The notes: generated by a model not told the origin, from the letters alone. 5,631 nt of DNA from Sulfurimonas sp. (GCA_030646745.1 JAUSKV010000128.1:1-5631); one strand, 5' to 3'; positions 1 to 4,866 are shown, numbered from the stretch's first letter. Numbers and translations: made by a program.

Positions 1-531
1 CAGTGCCAAAGCTAAGAAGAGTGCTGTTGTTCCTGTTCCTGATGGTGTTGCTAGTGATTTTAAATTCAGTTTTGCTTCTCTAATCTCAATAGCCAAAACT
101 TCCAACCCCTCTTTTGCACTTTTATCTGCTCCGCCTTGGTCGATAAGATAACTTTTTTCGTCCATATTTATTCTCAGTGAAGAGATGTACTCTTTATAGT
201 ACTCCTCATTAATCTCCACATGTTGCATCCCAAGAGTTATGGCATGAAAAAAGTTTCCCTCATTTTGCTCTTTTTGAAGAGTGCTTAGCGGTTTTGTAAA
301 GTATGTAAATTCCCACTTTTTATTTCTGCACATGGCAGCTATTGCGAGCATTGCATTTGACTGTGTTCCGCCATAGGAGATGATTTTGTTGTATTTTTCT
401 TTGGGTGTTTTTAGAAGTGTGTAGAGTTTGCGGTATTTATTTCCTGCCAAAAAAGGGTCTATTAAATCATCTCTTTTAACATAAAAATCTCTTCCATCTA
501 AGTTCATCTTAGATATTGGAGATTTTTGCAT
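1..531 (-). CDS. PLP-dependent ACC deaminase / D-cysteine desulfhydrase family protein (partial, C-terminus missing)
   Basis: The N-terminal 177 codons of a fold-type II pyridoxal-phosphate enzyme; the gene continues beyond the left edge. Seen in the translation: S4-P-I-x-K followed by VKRDDL (18-23); GNKYRKL (30-36), where K32 matches the Schiff-base lysine; GGTQSNA (54-60), where S58-N59 match the Ser-Asn pair of ACC deaminase; QGGADKSAKEG (132-142); and the phosphate-binding-type glycine/threonine loop PSGTGTTA (163-170). Block order and spacing fit the 1-aminocyclopropane-1-carboxylate deaminase/D-cysteine desulfhydrase family, which deaminates ACC or releases H2S, pyruvate and ammonia from D-cysteine. 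The two activities cannot be told apart here because the catalytic tyrosine region lies in the missing part. The chosen ATG (531-529) keeps the SPI motif at the usual N-terminal place. It lies 5 bp after the peb4 stop and lacks a recognisable Shine-Dalgarno, so translation probably depends on coupling to peb4. Probably cytoplasmic. Confidence 0.85.
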   Translation of the reverse strand, partial: MQKSPISKMNLDGRDFYVKRDDLIDPFLAGNKYRKLYTLLKTPKEKYNKIISYGGTQSNAMLAIAAMCRNKKWEFTYFTKPLSTLQKEQNEGNFFHAITLGMQHVEINEEYYKEYISSLRINMDEKSYLIDQGGADKSAKEGLEVLAIEIREAKLNLKSLATPSGTGTTALFLALAL

Positions 532-536
532 AGAAT

Positions 537-1367
537 TTATTTAATGGTAGCTTTTTTTTGGAGTGCTTCCATTTTCGTTTTCATAACTGTTTTGAATTTT
601 TCCATTTTAAGTCTTTGATCAATAAATGACTTCACTTCAGTAAAAGCTCTTGCTGTTTCAGGTTTTTTATCTTCAAGATAGATAACATGGTAACCAAACT
701 GTGTTTGCACTGGCTCTGCGGTTATAGTTCCTACTTCCATGCTAAATACTTTATCATTAAATGCCGGAACCATTTGACCTTGAGCAAAATAACCCAAATC
801 ACCACCCTTTTCACCAGTCGGTCCAGTAGATTTAGCTGTAGCTGTCTCTATAAATTTATTTTTTAGCGCTTCACCTTTTAAAGATTTTAGCTCTGCTACA
901 ACTGCTTTTGCTTCCTCTTCTGTTTTTACAAGAATATGACGCGCATGTACGCTCTCTTTTTCGTTAAACTCTTCTTTGTTTTTGTCATAATACTCTTTAA
1001 GCTCTTTTTCAGATACAACTACTTTGTCAAGCTCTTTTTTCTGCCAAACCTGAATAGCTAACTCTTTTTTAATTCTCTCTTTAACTTTTTCATACTCTTC
1101 TTCAAACTCTTTTGATTTAAGTATTCCAGTCTCTTTTGCATCAGCGAACACTAACTCTTTAGCTACTAATTGATCCAAAACCTGCTTTCTAAACTCTGCT
1201 TGTTTATCTGCAGGAACTTGGTTAAATCTACCTTGAGTTGCATTCATCAGCTCCGTATCTACATCTTTTTGAGTAATTTCTACGCCATTTACAGTTACTA
1301 GCCCTTGAGCATTTAAAAGTGAGCCAGCCAATAAAATTGCCGATAATATCTTTGTTCTAGTCTTCAT
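537..1367 (-). CDS. peb4: Periplasmic parvulin-type peptidyl-prolyl isomerase, PEB4/SurA-like chaperone
   Basis: A 276-residue exported folding factor that should assist outer-membrane protein biogenesis in the periplasm and isomerise peptidyl-prolyl bonds. Residues 1-20 form a signal peptide: basic MKTRTK, a hydrophobic core, then a likely signal peptidase I site after SLLNA (A20). There is no lipobox cysteine. The mature protein begins with V-T-V-N-G-V-E-I-T, typical of the PEB4/PrsA/SurA N-terminal chaperone domain, followed by a charged helical region (about 32-135). The PPIC rotamase domain spans about 138-235, with HARHILV (141-147), GGDLGYF (188-194), MVPAF (199-203) and FGYHVIY (224-230). 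A C-terminal helix (241-276) probably packs back on the chaperone domain, as in PEB4. Length fits the family (C. jejuni PEB4 is about 273 aa). First gene of a two-gene unit with the PLP enzyme and divergent from nth. In C. jejuni the homologue lies between nth and fba. Confidence 0.93.
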   Translation of the reverse strand: MKTRTKILSAILLAGSLLNAQGLVTVNGVEITQKDVDTELMNATQGRFNQVPADKQAEFRKQVLDQLVAKELVFADAKETGILKSKEFEEEYEKVKERIKKELAIQVWQKKELDKVVVSEKELKEYYDKNKEEFNEKESVHARHILVKTEEEAKAVVAELKSLKGEALKNKFIETATAKSTGPTGEKGGDLGYFAQGQMVPAFNDKVFSMEVGTITAEPVQTQFGYHVIYLEDKKPETARAFTEVKSFIDQRLKMEKFKTVMKTKMEALQKKATIK

Positions 1368-1378
1368 GTGATGGAATA

Positions 1379-1383
1379 TCCTT
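1379..1383 (-). promoter_or_regulatory. Shine-Dalgarno of the peb4-like gene
   Basis: On the minus strand AAGGA ends 11 nt before the ATG at 1367. The spacing is slightly long, but this is the only purine-rich match and it supports the chosen start. Confidence 0.55.
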
Positions 1384-1395
1384 ATGTGTAATCGT

Positions 1396-1401
1396 ATTTT
1401 A
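1396..1401 (-). promoter_or_regulatory. Candidate -10 box for the peb4-like operon
   Basis: Minus-strand TAAAAT within AT-rich sequence. It predicts a start near 1389 and a 5' leader of about 20 nt that contains the AAGGA Shine-Dalgarno. A second TAAAAT on the same strand at 1410-1415 is an equally good hexamer with a longer leader. No -35 box is apparent, as is common in Campylobacterota. Confidence 0.4.
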
Positions 1402-1429
1402 AGTTCAAGATTTTAGTAAGATTATGCTA

Positions 1430-1504
1430 ATGGATATTAAACAAATGGGACTTTTAGCCTTATTTATGTACGCAAAGGTTTTTAAGAGTAGAATTCCCTT
1501 ATGA
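1430..1504 (+). CDS. Possible 24-codon leader ORF overlapping the nth start
   Basis: A short frame starting at ATG 1430 encodes 24 residues beginning MDIKQMGLLALF and ending KSRIPL. Its TGA (1502-1504) overlaps the nth ATG as ATGA, a geometry typical of translational coupling. The peptide has a hydrophobic middle and a basic C-terminal part. Against it, no clear Shine-Dalgarno precedes it (only a weak TAAGA), an ORF this short is common by chance, and the nth -10 candidate lies inside it. It is recorded because it is a competing explanation for how nth is translated without its own ribosome binding site. Confidence 0.15.
   Translation: MDIKQMGLLALFMYAKVFKSRIPL
1489..1494 (+). promoter_or_regulatory. 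-10 box placed for a leaderless nth transcript
   Basis: TAGAAT is followed by exactly 6 nt (TCCCTT) and then the nth ATG at 1501. Transcription would be expected to start at or within a base of the A of the start codon. A run of T lies just upstream (1478-1483), and there is no Shine-Dalgarno at a usual distance. Confidence 0.5.
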
Positions 1505-2142
1505 AAAAAGCAACAAAACAAGAGATAGTAGCTATCCATCAACTTTTTATAGAGAGATATAGTGATGCAGTTACTGAGCTTGCGTATAAAAATGCCTATG
1601 AATTAGTGGTAGCCGTTGCCCTCTCAGCACAATGTACCGATAAAAGAGTAAACCTTATAACACCTCAGCTTTTCAGCAAATATCCAACTCCTCATGCCCT
1701 TGCTAACGCGAACTTAGATGACGTAAAAAAAATCATAAATAGCTGCTCGTTTTTTAATAATAAGGCTAAAAATATTATAGAGATGGCAAAAAGAGTTGTT
1801 GAAGTGTATGGCGGTGAAATTCCCATAGATGAAAAAGAGCTTATTACACTCGCAGGTGTAGGACAAAAAACAGCACATGTTGTAATGATAGAATATACAG
1901 GTGCAAATCTTATGGCAGTGGACACGCATGTTTTTAGAGTCTCGCACAGGCTTGGTCTGAGCGATGACACAACTGCAACAAAAACAGAGGCGACTCTTGT
2001 AAAAAAGTTCAAAAACAACCTGCATGCGCTTCATCAAGGAATGGTTCTTTTTGGTCGCTATATTTGCAAGGCTAAAAATCCAAAGTGTGAAGAGTGCTTT
2101 TTAACTCAGTTTTGCAAGACAAAAGAAACATTCAAAGTTTAG
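1501..2142 (+). CDS. nth: Endonuclease III (base-excision repair DNA glycosylase/AP lyase)
   Basis: A 213-residue bifunctional glycosylase that removes oxidised pyrimidines from DNA and nicks the resulting abasic site by beta-elimination. The helix-hairpin-helix is LAGVGQKTA (117-125), whose K123 corresponds to catalytic Lys120 of E. coli Nth. The following VDTHVFR holds D141, matching catalytic Asp138. LSAQCTDKRVN (41-51) is the conserved N-terminal block. The C-terminus carries the complete [4Fe-4S] loop C189-x6-C196-x2-C199-x5-C205 with canonical spacing, so the enzyme looks intact. Length is normal (E. coli 211 aa). The start is set by the MKKATKQEI N-terminus. No ribosome binding site is well placed, so it may be translated from a leaderless mRNA or coupled to a tiny upstream ORF. 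It is divergent from the peb4-like gene and is followed after 17 bp by a lipoprotein gene. Confidence 0.97.
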   Translation: MKKATKQEIVAIHQLFIERYSDAVTELAYKNAYELVVAVALSAQCTDKRVNLITPQLFSKYPTPHALANANLDDVKKIINSCSFFNNKAKNIIEMAKRVVEVYGGEIPIDEKELITLAGVGQKTAHVVMIEYTGANLMAVDTHVFRVSHRLGLSDDTTATKTEATLVKKFKNNLHALHQGMVLFGRYICKAKNPKCEECFLTQFCKTKETFKV

Positions 2143-2147
2143 AGAGG

Positions 2148-2153
2148 TATAAT
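2148..2153 (+). promoter_or_regulatory. Consensus -10 box 6 nt before the lipoprotein start
   Basis: A perfect TATAAT with exactly 6 nt (TTTATT) before the ATG at 2160, just after the nth stop. This fits a promoter internal to the nth-lipoprotein pair giving a leaderless mRNA. The alternative is read-through from nth using AGAGAGG (2141-2147) as a Shine-Dalgarno, but that is 12 nt from the ATG, longer than usual. Confidence 0.5.
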
Positions 2154-2159
2154 TTTATT

Positions 2160-2432
2160 ATGAAAAAAATAGCATTCCTACTCTTAACTACCTTCCTGTT
2201 CACTGGGTGTTTCAACAAACATGGGGTATCTGCTAAATACTATAGTGATTGTGAAGAGTACTATGACATGCAAGGATACTACCACAAAGAGTGTGGCAAA
2301 GATGACATAGTTACCTATGAAGAGGCTGGTGAAGCTACTGGAAAAGCTGCCAAAGCCACCAAAGATGCCGGCGGGAAAGTTGTAAATACCGCTAAGGATG
2401 TTGGCGAAGCGGTTTATGATTTTATAAAATAA
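2160..2432 (+). CDS. Small putative lipoprotein with alanine/lysine-rich amphipathic tail
   Basis: A 90-residue protein, not matched to a named family. It opens with a lipoprotein signal peptide (MKKIAFLLLTTFLF) and a lipobox-like L-F-T-G-C, so Cys17 would be lipidated and the mature protein tethered to a membrane on the periplasmic side. The mature N-terminal part is tyrosine- and acid-rich and holds two further cysteines, C31 and C45, in a YxxCxEYYDxQGYYxxxC pattern; these could form a disulfide in the periplasm. Residues 54-90 are Ala/Gly/Lys-rich (motifs EAGEATGKAAKAT and NTAKDVGEAV) and predict an amphipathic helix that loosely recalls LEA-type 11-mers. The start was placed at 2160 because the next upstream in-frame ATG (2094) lies inside nth and would bury the signal peptide. 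It follows nth by 17 bp and converges on cmoA with 2 bp between the stop codons. Function unknown. Confidence 0.8.
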   Translation: MKKIAFLLLTTFLFTGCFNKHGVSAKYYSDCEEYYDMQGYYHKECGKDDIVTYEEAGEATGKAAKATKDAGGKVVNTAKDVGEAVYDFIK

Positions 2433-2434
2433 AC

Positions 2435-2457
2435 CTACTTTACAGCAATAAAAGTAG
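2435..2457 (-). terminator. Hairpin over the cmoA stop codon, possible terminator
   Basis: CTACTTT (2435-2441) and AAAGTAG (2451-2457) form a perfect 7 bp stem with a 9 nt loop. On the minus strand the 3' arm contains the cmoA TAG stop and is followed by the T-rich GTTTATTTTAT, so it could end cmoA transcription. On the plus strand it lies just after the lipoprotein stop, but no T-run follows, so it would be a weaker terminator there. The stem is AT-rich and short. Confidence 0.4.
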
Positions 2458-3142
2458 CAAAATTCGCCCAGCGAAACACTACTTCACAGTGGGAAAAGCC
2501 ACAACTCTTCGCCATTTTAATATTTTCATCTTCACTGTATGGGACAAGAACATTCTCTAATGCTTCTCTTTTTTGCATAATCTCATACTCTGAATAGCCC
2601 TGCTCTTTTTTGAAATCATAATAGCACTCAATTAAATCTTTGTTTAATTTAGAGTGGTGACTTATTACTTTTTCGCTGAAAATAAATAGTCCATTTTTTT
2701 TTAAAGAGTTTGAAATTTTTTTTATAAGCTCTTCTCTGACAAGTGGGCGAATAAACTGCAGAGTGTAGTTGCTTACAAATACATCCGCCATGTCATATTC
2801 ATACTCTAAAATATCAGCATATTTCACCTCTATTTTTGCACCGTACGCTTCACACTTTTTTTTGGCTTGCTTTAACATAGCTTCTGAGTTATCAAGACCT
2901 ATCAGTGTAGCTTCACACTCTAATTTTCTATGTATATTTAAAAGCAAAGAAGCAGTTGAGCAACCCAAATCATAGAGAATCCCGCCATTTTCCAGCTGCT
3001 TTAATGCAAAAAACTCTGTTATTTTTTGAGACTCTCGATAAAAAGGGACACTGCGCTGCAGCATATCATCAAAAACTGCCGCAACCTCCTCATCAAATTC
3101 GAACTGTTTTTTTATCGGTTTTGTAAATACTTTATCATTCAT
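2435..3142 (-). CDS. cmoA: Carboxy-S-adenosyl-L-methionine synthase (tRNA cmo5U34 pathway)
   Basis: A 235-residue class I methyltransferase-fold enzyme that converts SAM and prephenate into carboxy-SAM. CmoB then uses carboxy-SAM to carboxymethylate hydroxyuridine-34 of tRNAs reading four-fold degenerate codons. The match to E. coli CmoA (247 aa, compared from memory) is colinear: [20 protein letters not shown] (16-35), the glycine-poor SAM motif [10 protein letters not shown] (56-65), the acidic motif LDNSEAM (83-89), SNYTLQF (124-130), FSEK (155-158), [13 protein letters not shown] (176-188) and QKREALENV (190-198). R192 aligns with E. coli Arg199, which holds the carboxylate of carboxy-SAM; this separates CmoA from ordinary methyltransferases. 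CmoB is not in the window. The ATG at 3142 lies 6 nt after a TAAAAT box and has no Shine-Dalgarno. Confidence 0.94.
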   Translation of the reverse strand: MNDKVFTKPIKKQFEFDEEVAAVFDDMLQRSVPFYRESQKITEFFALKQLENGGILYDLGCSTASLLLNIHRKLECEATLIGLDNSEAMLKQAKKKCEAYGAKIEVKYADILEYEYDMADVFVSNYTLQFIRPLVREELIKKISNSLKKNGLFIFSEKVISHHSKLNKDLIECYYDFKKEQGYSEYEIMQKREALENVLVPYSEDENIKMAKSCGFSHCEVVFRWANFATFIAVK

Positions 3143-3148
3143 AGTCGA

Positions 3149-3154
3149 ATTTTA
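3149..3154 (-). promoter_or_regulatory. -10 box placed for a leaderless cmoA transcript
   Basis: Minus-strand TAAAAT is followed by exactly 6 nt (TCGACT) and then the cmoA ATG at 3142. No purine-rich ribosome binding site lies between the box and the start, or at a usual distance upstream. Confidence 0.5.
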
Positions 3155-3166
3155 ACCAAAATGTAA

Positions 3167-3172
3167 TAAGAT
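3167..3172 (+). promoter_or_regulatory. Candidate -10 box for the small membrane protein gene
   Basis: TAAGAT in the 58 bp divergent spacer would start transcription near 3179 and give a leader of about 22 nt containing AGGA at 3188-3191, 9 nt before the ATG at 3201. It lies about 13 bp from the cmoA -10 box on the other strand, so RNA polymerase bound at one would probably occlude the other. Confidence 0.35.
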
Positions 3173-3200
3173 ATTTCTAAACAAATTAGGAAAATAGACT

Positions 3201-3554
3201 ATGAATTTTGATATTGCAACTTGGATGATGCTCTTTTTTATACTCTTTATGATTATTGGGGTGTGGAAGATTTATGCGTTTTTACCAAATAGAGAGTTAC
3301 CGGATGATGATACGACAAAAACCTCACAAGAGGAGCTAATGCAACTTATGCTCAAAGTGATAAAAGAAAATGAGGATACAATAACTCCAAATGAGCTATA
3401 TGAAAAAATGAAAAGTGATGCAGATTTTGATGCAAAGCACTTTTGGAGATTTAATCAAAATAGAGTAAATCAACTATTAGAACTTCACTACTTACAAAAT
3501 CCACATGTACCCGAGCGAAGCGATAAATGCCCTCGGGGCGGCAGAAGCATGTGA
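3201..3554 (+). CDS. Small single-pass membrane protein, unknown function
   Basis: A 117-residue protein not recognised as a named family. The N-terminus is a hydrophobic segment (about residues 5-27, with IATWMMLFFILFMIIGVW) without a cleavage or lipobox signal, so it probably acts as a signal anchor. An acidic linker (31-45) leads to a helical, charged domain (about 43-100) with a possible winged-helix-like reading, TITPNELYEKM then FWRFNQNRVNQLL. The last 15 or so residues (VPERSDKCPRGGRSM) differ in composition from the rest and are encoded by a GC-rich palindromic element (3502-3553), so the ancestral C-terminus probably ended near LHYLQNPH. The start is supported by AGGA 9 nt upstream. 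It is divergent from cmoA and convergent with fba, 25 bp between stop codons. The cytoplasmic location of the soluble domain is an inference. Confidence 0.7.
   Translation: MNFDIATWMMLFFILFMIIGVWKIYAFLPNRELPDDDTTKTSQEELMQLMLKVIKENEDTITPNELYEKMKSDADFDAKHFWRFNQNRVNQLLELHYLQNPHVPERSDKCPRGGRSM
3502..3553. repeat. GC-rich nested palindrome, REP-like element
   Basis: Outer arms CACATG (3502-3507) and CATGTG (3548-3553) enclose inner arms CCCGAG (3510-3515) and CTCGGG (3532-3537) around a 16 nt loop. An alternative small hairpin, GCCC-TCG-GGGC, lies at 3529-3539. The element is far richer in GC than the flanking AT-rich DNA. It sits at the convergent ends of two genes, the usual position of repetitive extragenic palindromes, but here it overlaps the last codons of the upstream gene. 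Only one copy is in the window, so dispersed-repeat status is inferred. Confidence 0.45.
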
Positions 3555-3555
3555 A

Positions 3556-3581
3556 AATAATAGACGTTTAGCTCTACTATT
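3556..3581 (-). terminator. Hairpin at the fba stop codon, possible terminator
   Basis: Arms 3556-3564 (AATAATAGA) and 3573-3581 (TCTACTATT) pair over 9 positions around an 8 nt loop. On the minus-strand RNA the single imperfect pair is an acceptable G-U, whereas on the plus-strand RNA it is an A-C mismatch, so the hairpin favours ending fba. The 5' arm on the fba side includes bases of its TAA stop, and a short U-rich stretch (ATTTTC) follows. The AT-rich stem makes this a weak terminator. Confidence 0.4.
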
Positions 3582-4659
3582 AGTTTCTATCCATCGCATT
3601 AAGGTTCGCATACGCCTCTTCCAAACGAGCAATCAGAGTCTCTTGCCCTGCTCTTAACCATTTTCTAGGGTCATAATATTTTTTGTTTGGTTTGTCGTCA
3701 CCCTCCGGGTTTCCAATCTGACCTTGAAGATAATCACGATTTTTTTCATAATAATCTTTAACACCAATCCAAGTTGCCCACTGAGTATCTGTATCAATAT
3801 TCATTTTTATAACGCCATAACCAATCGCTTCTGCAATATCCTCAGGAGCCGAACCTGAACCACCGTGAAAAACAAAATTTACAGGTTTTTCGCCCGTTTT
3901 AAACTTCTCTTGAATATATTTTTGAGAGTTATCTAAAATTTTTGGAGTTAAAACAACATTGCCCGATTTATAAACCCCATGAACATTTCCAAACGAGGCT
4001 GCAATTGTAAAGTTAGGTGATATTTTATTTAACTCTTCATAAGCATAAGCAACATCTTCCGGCTGAGTATAAAGAAGTGCATTATCGATACTGCTGTTGT
4101 CAACACCATCCTCTTCTCCGCCAGTCACGCCAAGCTCTATCTCGAGACACATGCCGATTTTGCTCATTCTTTCTAAATAAACTTTACAAATTTCGATATT
4201 CTCTTCCAAAGACTCTTCTGAAAGGTCTAGCATGTGTGACGAGTAGAGTGCTCTGCCTTGAACTGCAAAATAACTCTCGCCTGCATCAAGAAGTGCATCT
4301 ATCCAAGGAAGAAGTTTTTTGGCTGCATGGTCTGTGTGCAGAATGACGGGAACTCCGTAAGCATCTGCCATCATATGCACATGTATAGCGCCGGAAACTG
4401 CTCCGGCAATCGCAGACTTTTCATTTTCATTGCTTAAGCCTTTCCCCGCATAAAATGAAGCTCCACCGTTGCTAAACTGAATAATTACAGGAGATTTTAC
4501 TTTTGCAGCAGCTTCTAAAACAGCATTTATAGAATCTGTTCCGATAACATTTACAGCAGGTATTGCAAAACCTATTTTCTTTGCATATGCATAAACTTTT
4601 TGTACATCCTCACCAAAAAGAACTCCTGGTTTGACAATATCTAAAATACCTTTGCTCAT
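3580..4659 (-). CDS. fba: Class II (zinc-dependent) fructose-bisphosphate aldolase, FbaA type
   Basis: A 359-residue cytoplasmic enzyme that interconverts fructose-1,6-bisphosphate with glyceraldehyde-3-phosphate and dihydroxyacetone phosphate, in glycolysis or, more probably in an autotroph, gluconeogenesis. It is colinear with E. coli FbaA (359 aa) with an offset of one residue. HTDHAA (108-113) contains D110 and metal ligand H111. EIELGVTGGEEDGVDN (173-188) contains E175. FGNVHGVY (223-230) contains metal ligand H227. FHGGSGS (264-270) contains metal ligand H265. KMNIDTDTQWA (285-295) contains N287. YYDPRKW (328-334) contains the conserved phosphate-contact arginine R332. These make it a class IIA enzyme with no missing catalytic residue. 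The start is supported by a strong AGGGAG Shine-Dalgarno 5 nt upstream. It stands alone, divergent from the coiled-coil gene at 4875. In C. jejuni and H. pylori fba adjoins the peb4 homologue; here other genes lie between them. Confidence 0.97.
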   Translation of the reverse strand: MSKGILDIVKPGVLFGEDVQKVYAYAKKIGFAIPAVNVIGTDSINAVLEAAAKVKSPVIIQFSNGGASFYAGKGLSNENEKSAIAGAVSGAIHVHMMADAYGVPVILHTDHAAKKLLPWIDALLDAGESYFAVQGRALYSSHMLDLSEESLEENIEICKVYLERMSKIGMCLEIELGVTGGEEDGVDNSSIDNALLYTQPEDVAYAYEELNKISPNFTIAASFGNVHGVYKSGNVVLTPKILDNSQKYIQEKFKTGEKPVNFVFHGGSGSAPEDIAEAIGYGVIKMNIDTDTQWATWIGVKDYYEKNRDYLQGQIGNPEGDDKPNKKYYDPRKWLRAGQETLIARLEEAYANLNAMDRN

Positions 4660-4664
4660 AATGA

Positions 4665-4670
4665 CTCCCT
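4665..4670 (-). promoter_or_regulatory. Strong Shine-Dalgarno of fba
   Basis: Minus-strand AGGGAG ends 5 nt before the fba ATG at 4659. It is the strongest ribosome binding site in the window and contrasts with nth and cmoA, which have none. Confidence 0.75.
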
Positions 4671-4688
4671 AAAAATTTTAATTGTGAG

Positions 4689-4694
4689 ATTATA
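4689..4694 (-). promoter_or_regulatory. -10 box for fba
   Basis: A perfect minus-strand TATAAT predicts a transcript start near 4682 and a leader of about 23 nt carrying the AGGGAG site. No convincing -35 box is visible. Confidence 0.55.
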
Positions 4695-4789
4695 TTACAC
4701 GCTACATTTAAAATAACTTTTTCATACATTTAATTCGTAGCCAAAAAGTGCAAAAGCCAATTGAGATAGATTTAAATATTTGCTTTTTA

Positions 4790-4798
4790 TGCTAAAAT
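4790..4798 (+). promoter_or_regulatory. Extended -10 candidate for the coiled-coil gene
   Basis: TGCTAAAAT, an extended -10 (TGn plus TAAAAT), sits after a T-rich stretch. It would start transcription near 4805 and give a leader of about 70 nt that contains the hairpin at 4831-4861. A closer alternative, TATATT at 4850-4855, would start inside or past that hairpin and give a leader of only about 12 nt. Confidence 0.4.
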
Positions 4799-4830
4799 TA
4801 CCGTAATAAATACAAATTTCGAATACAAAA

Positions 4831-4861
4831 AGAGCTAAATAACAAGTGGTATATTTAGTCT
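4831..4861 (+). promoter_or_regulatory. Leader hairpin abutting the ribosome binding site
   Basis: The 5' arm AGA-(G)-CTAAATA (4831-4841) pairs with TATTTAGTCT (4852-4861). This gives ten base pairs with one bulged G around a 10 nt loop (4842-4851). The stem ends immediately before GAGGA (4862-4866), the Shine-Dalgarno of the gene at 4875. No T-run follows, so it is not a terminator. It could modulate ribosome access or mRNA stability. Function is inferred from position only. Confidence 0.35.
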
Positions 4862-4866
4862 GAGGA
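4862..4866 (+). promoter_or_regulatory. Shine-Dalgarno of the coiled-coil gene
   Basis: GAGGA lies 8 nt before the ATG at 4875, which fixes that start. Confidence 0.65.

Noticed and set aside
532..550. Possible leaderless promoter for the PLP enzyme gene (TAAATA 6 nt before its ATG on the minus strand)
   Set aside because: The hexamer lacks the final T that is nearly invariant in -10 boxes and lies within the end of peb4; coupling within an operon is the simpler reading.
1692..2037. Two minus-strand open frames of about 107 codons inside nth
   Set aside because: nth is complete with all catalytic and iron-sulfur residues; the antisense frames encode low-complexity, cysteine/serine-rich peptides with no motif and are shadows.
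2094..2159. In-frame ATG at 2094 that would extend the lipoprotein by 22 residues at its N-terminus
   Set aside because: It overlaps the end of nth by 49 bp, has no ribosome binding site and would bury an excellent lipoprotein signal peptide; the start at 2160 is far better.
2769..2975. Plus-strand open frame of 68 codons antisense to cmoA
   Set aside because: It is a shadow of the conserved SAM-binding region of cmoA, with no supporting signals.
3510..3539. Rho-independent terminator formed by the GC-rich inner palindrome
   Set aside because: The stem is GC-rich, but no T-run follows on either strand and it lies within coding sequence; a repeat element fits better, and the AT hairpin at 3556-3581 is the likelier terminator.
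4017..4346. Plus-strand open frame of 109 codons antisense to fba
   Set aside because: It lies wholly within the catalytic core of fba, its translation resembles no protein, and it has no promoter or ribosome binding site.
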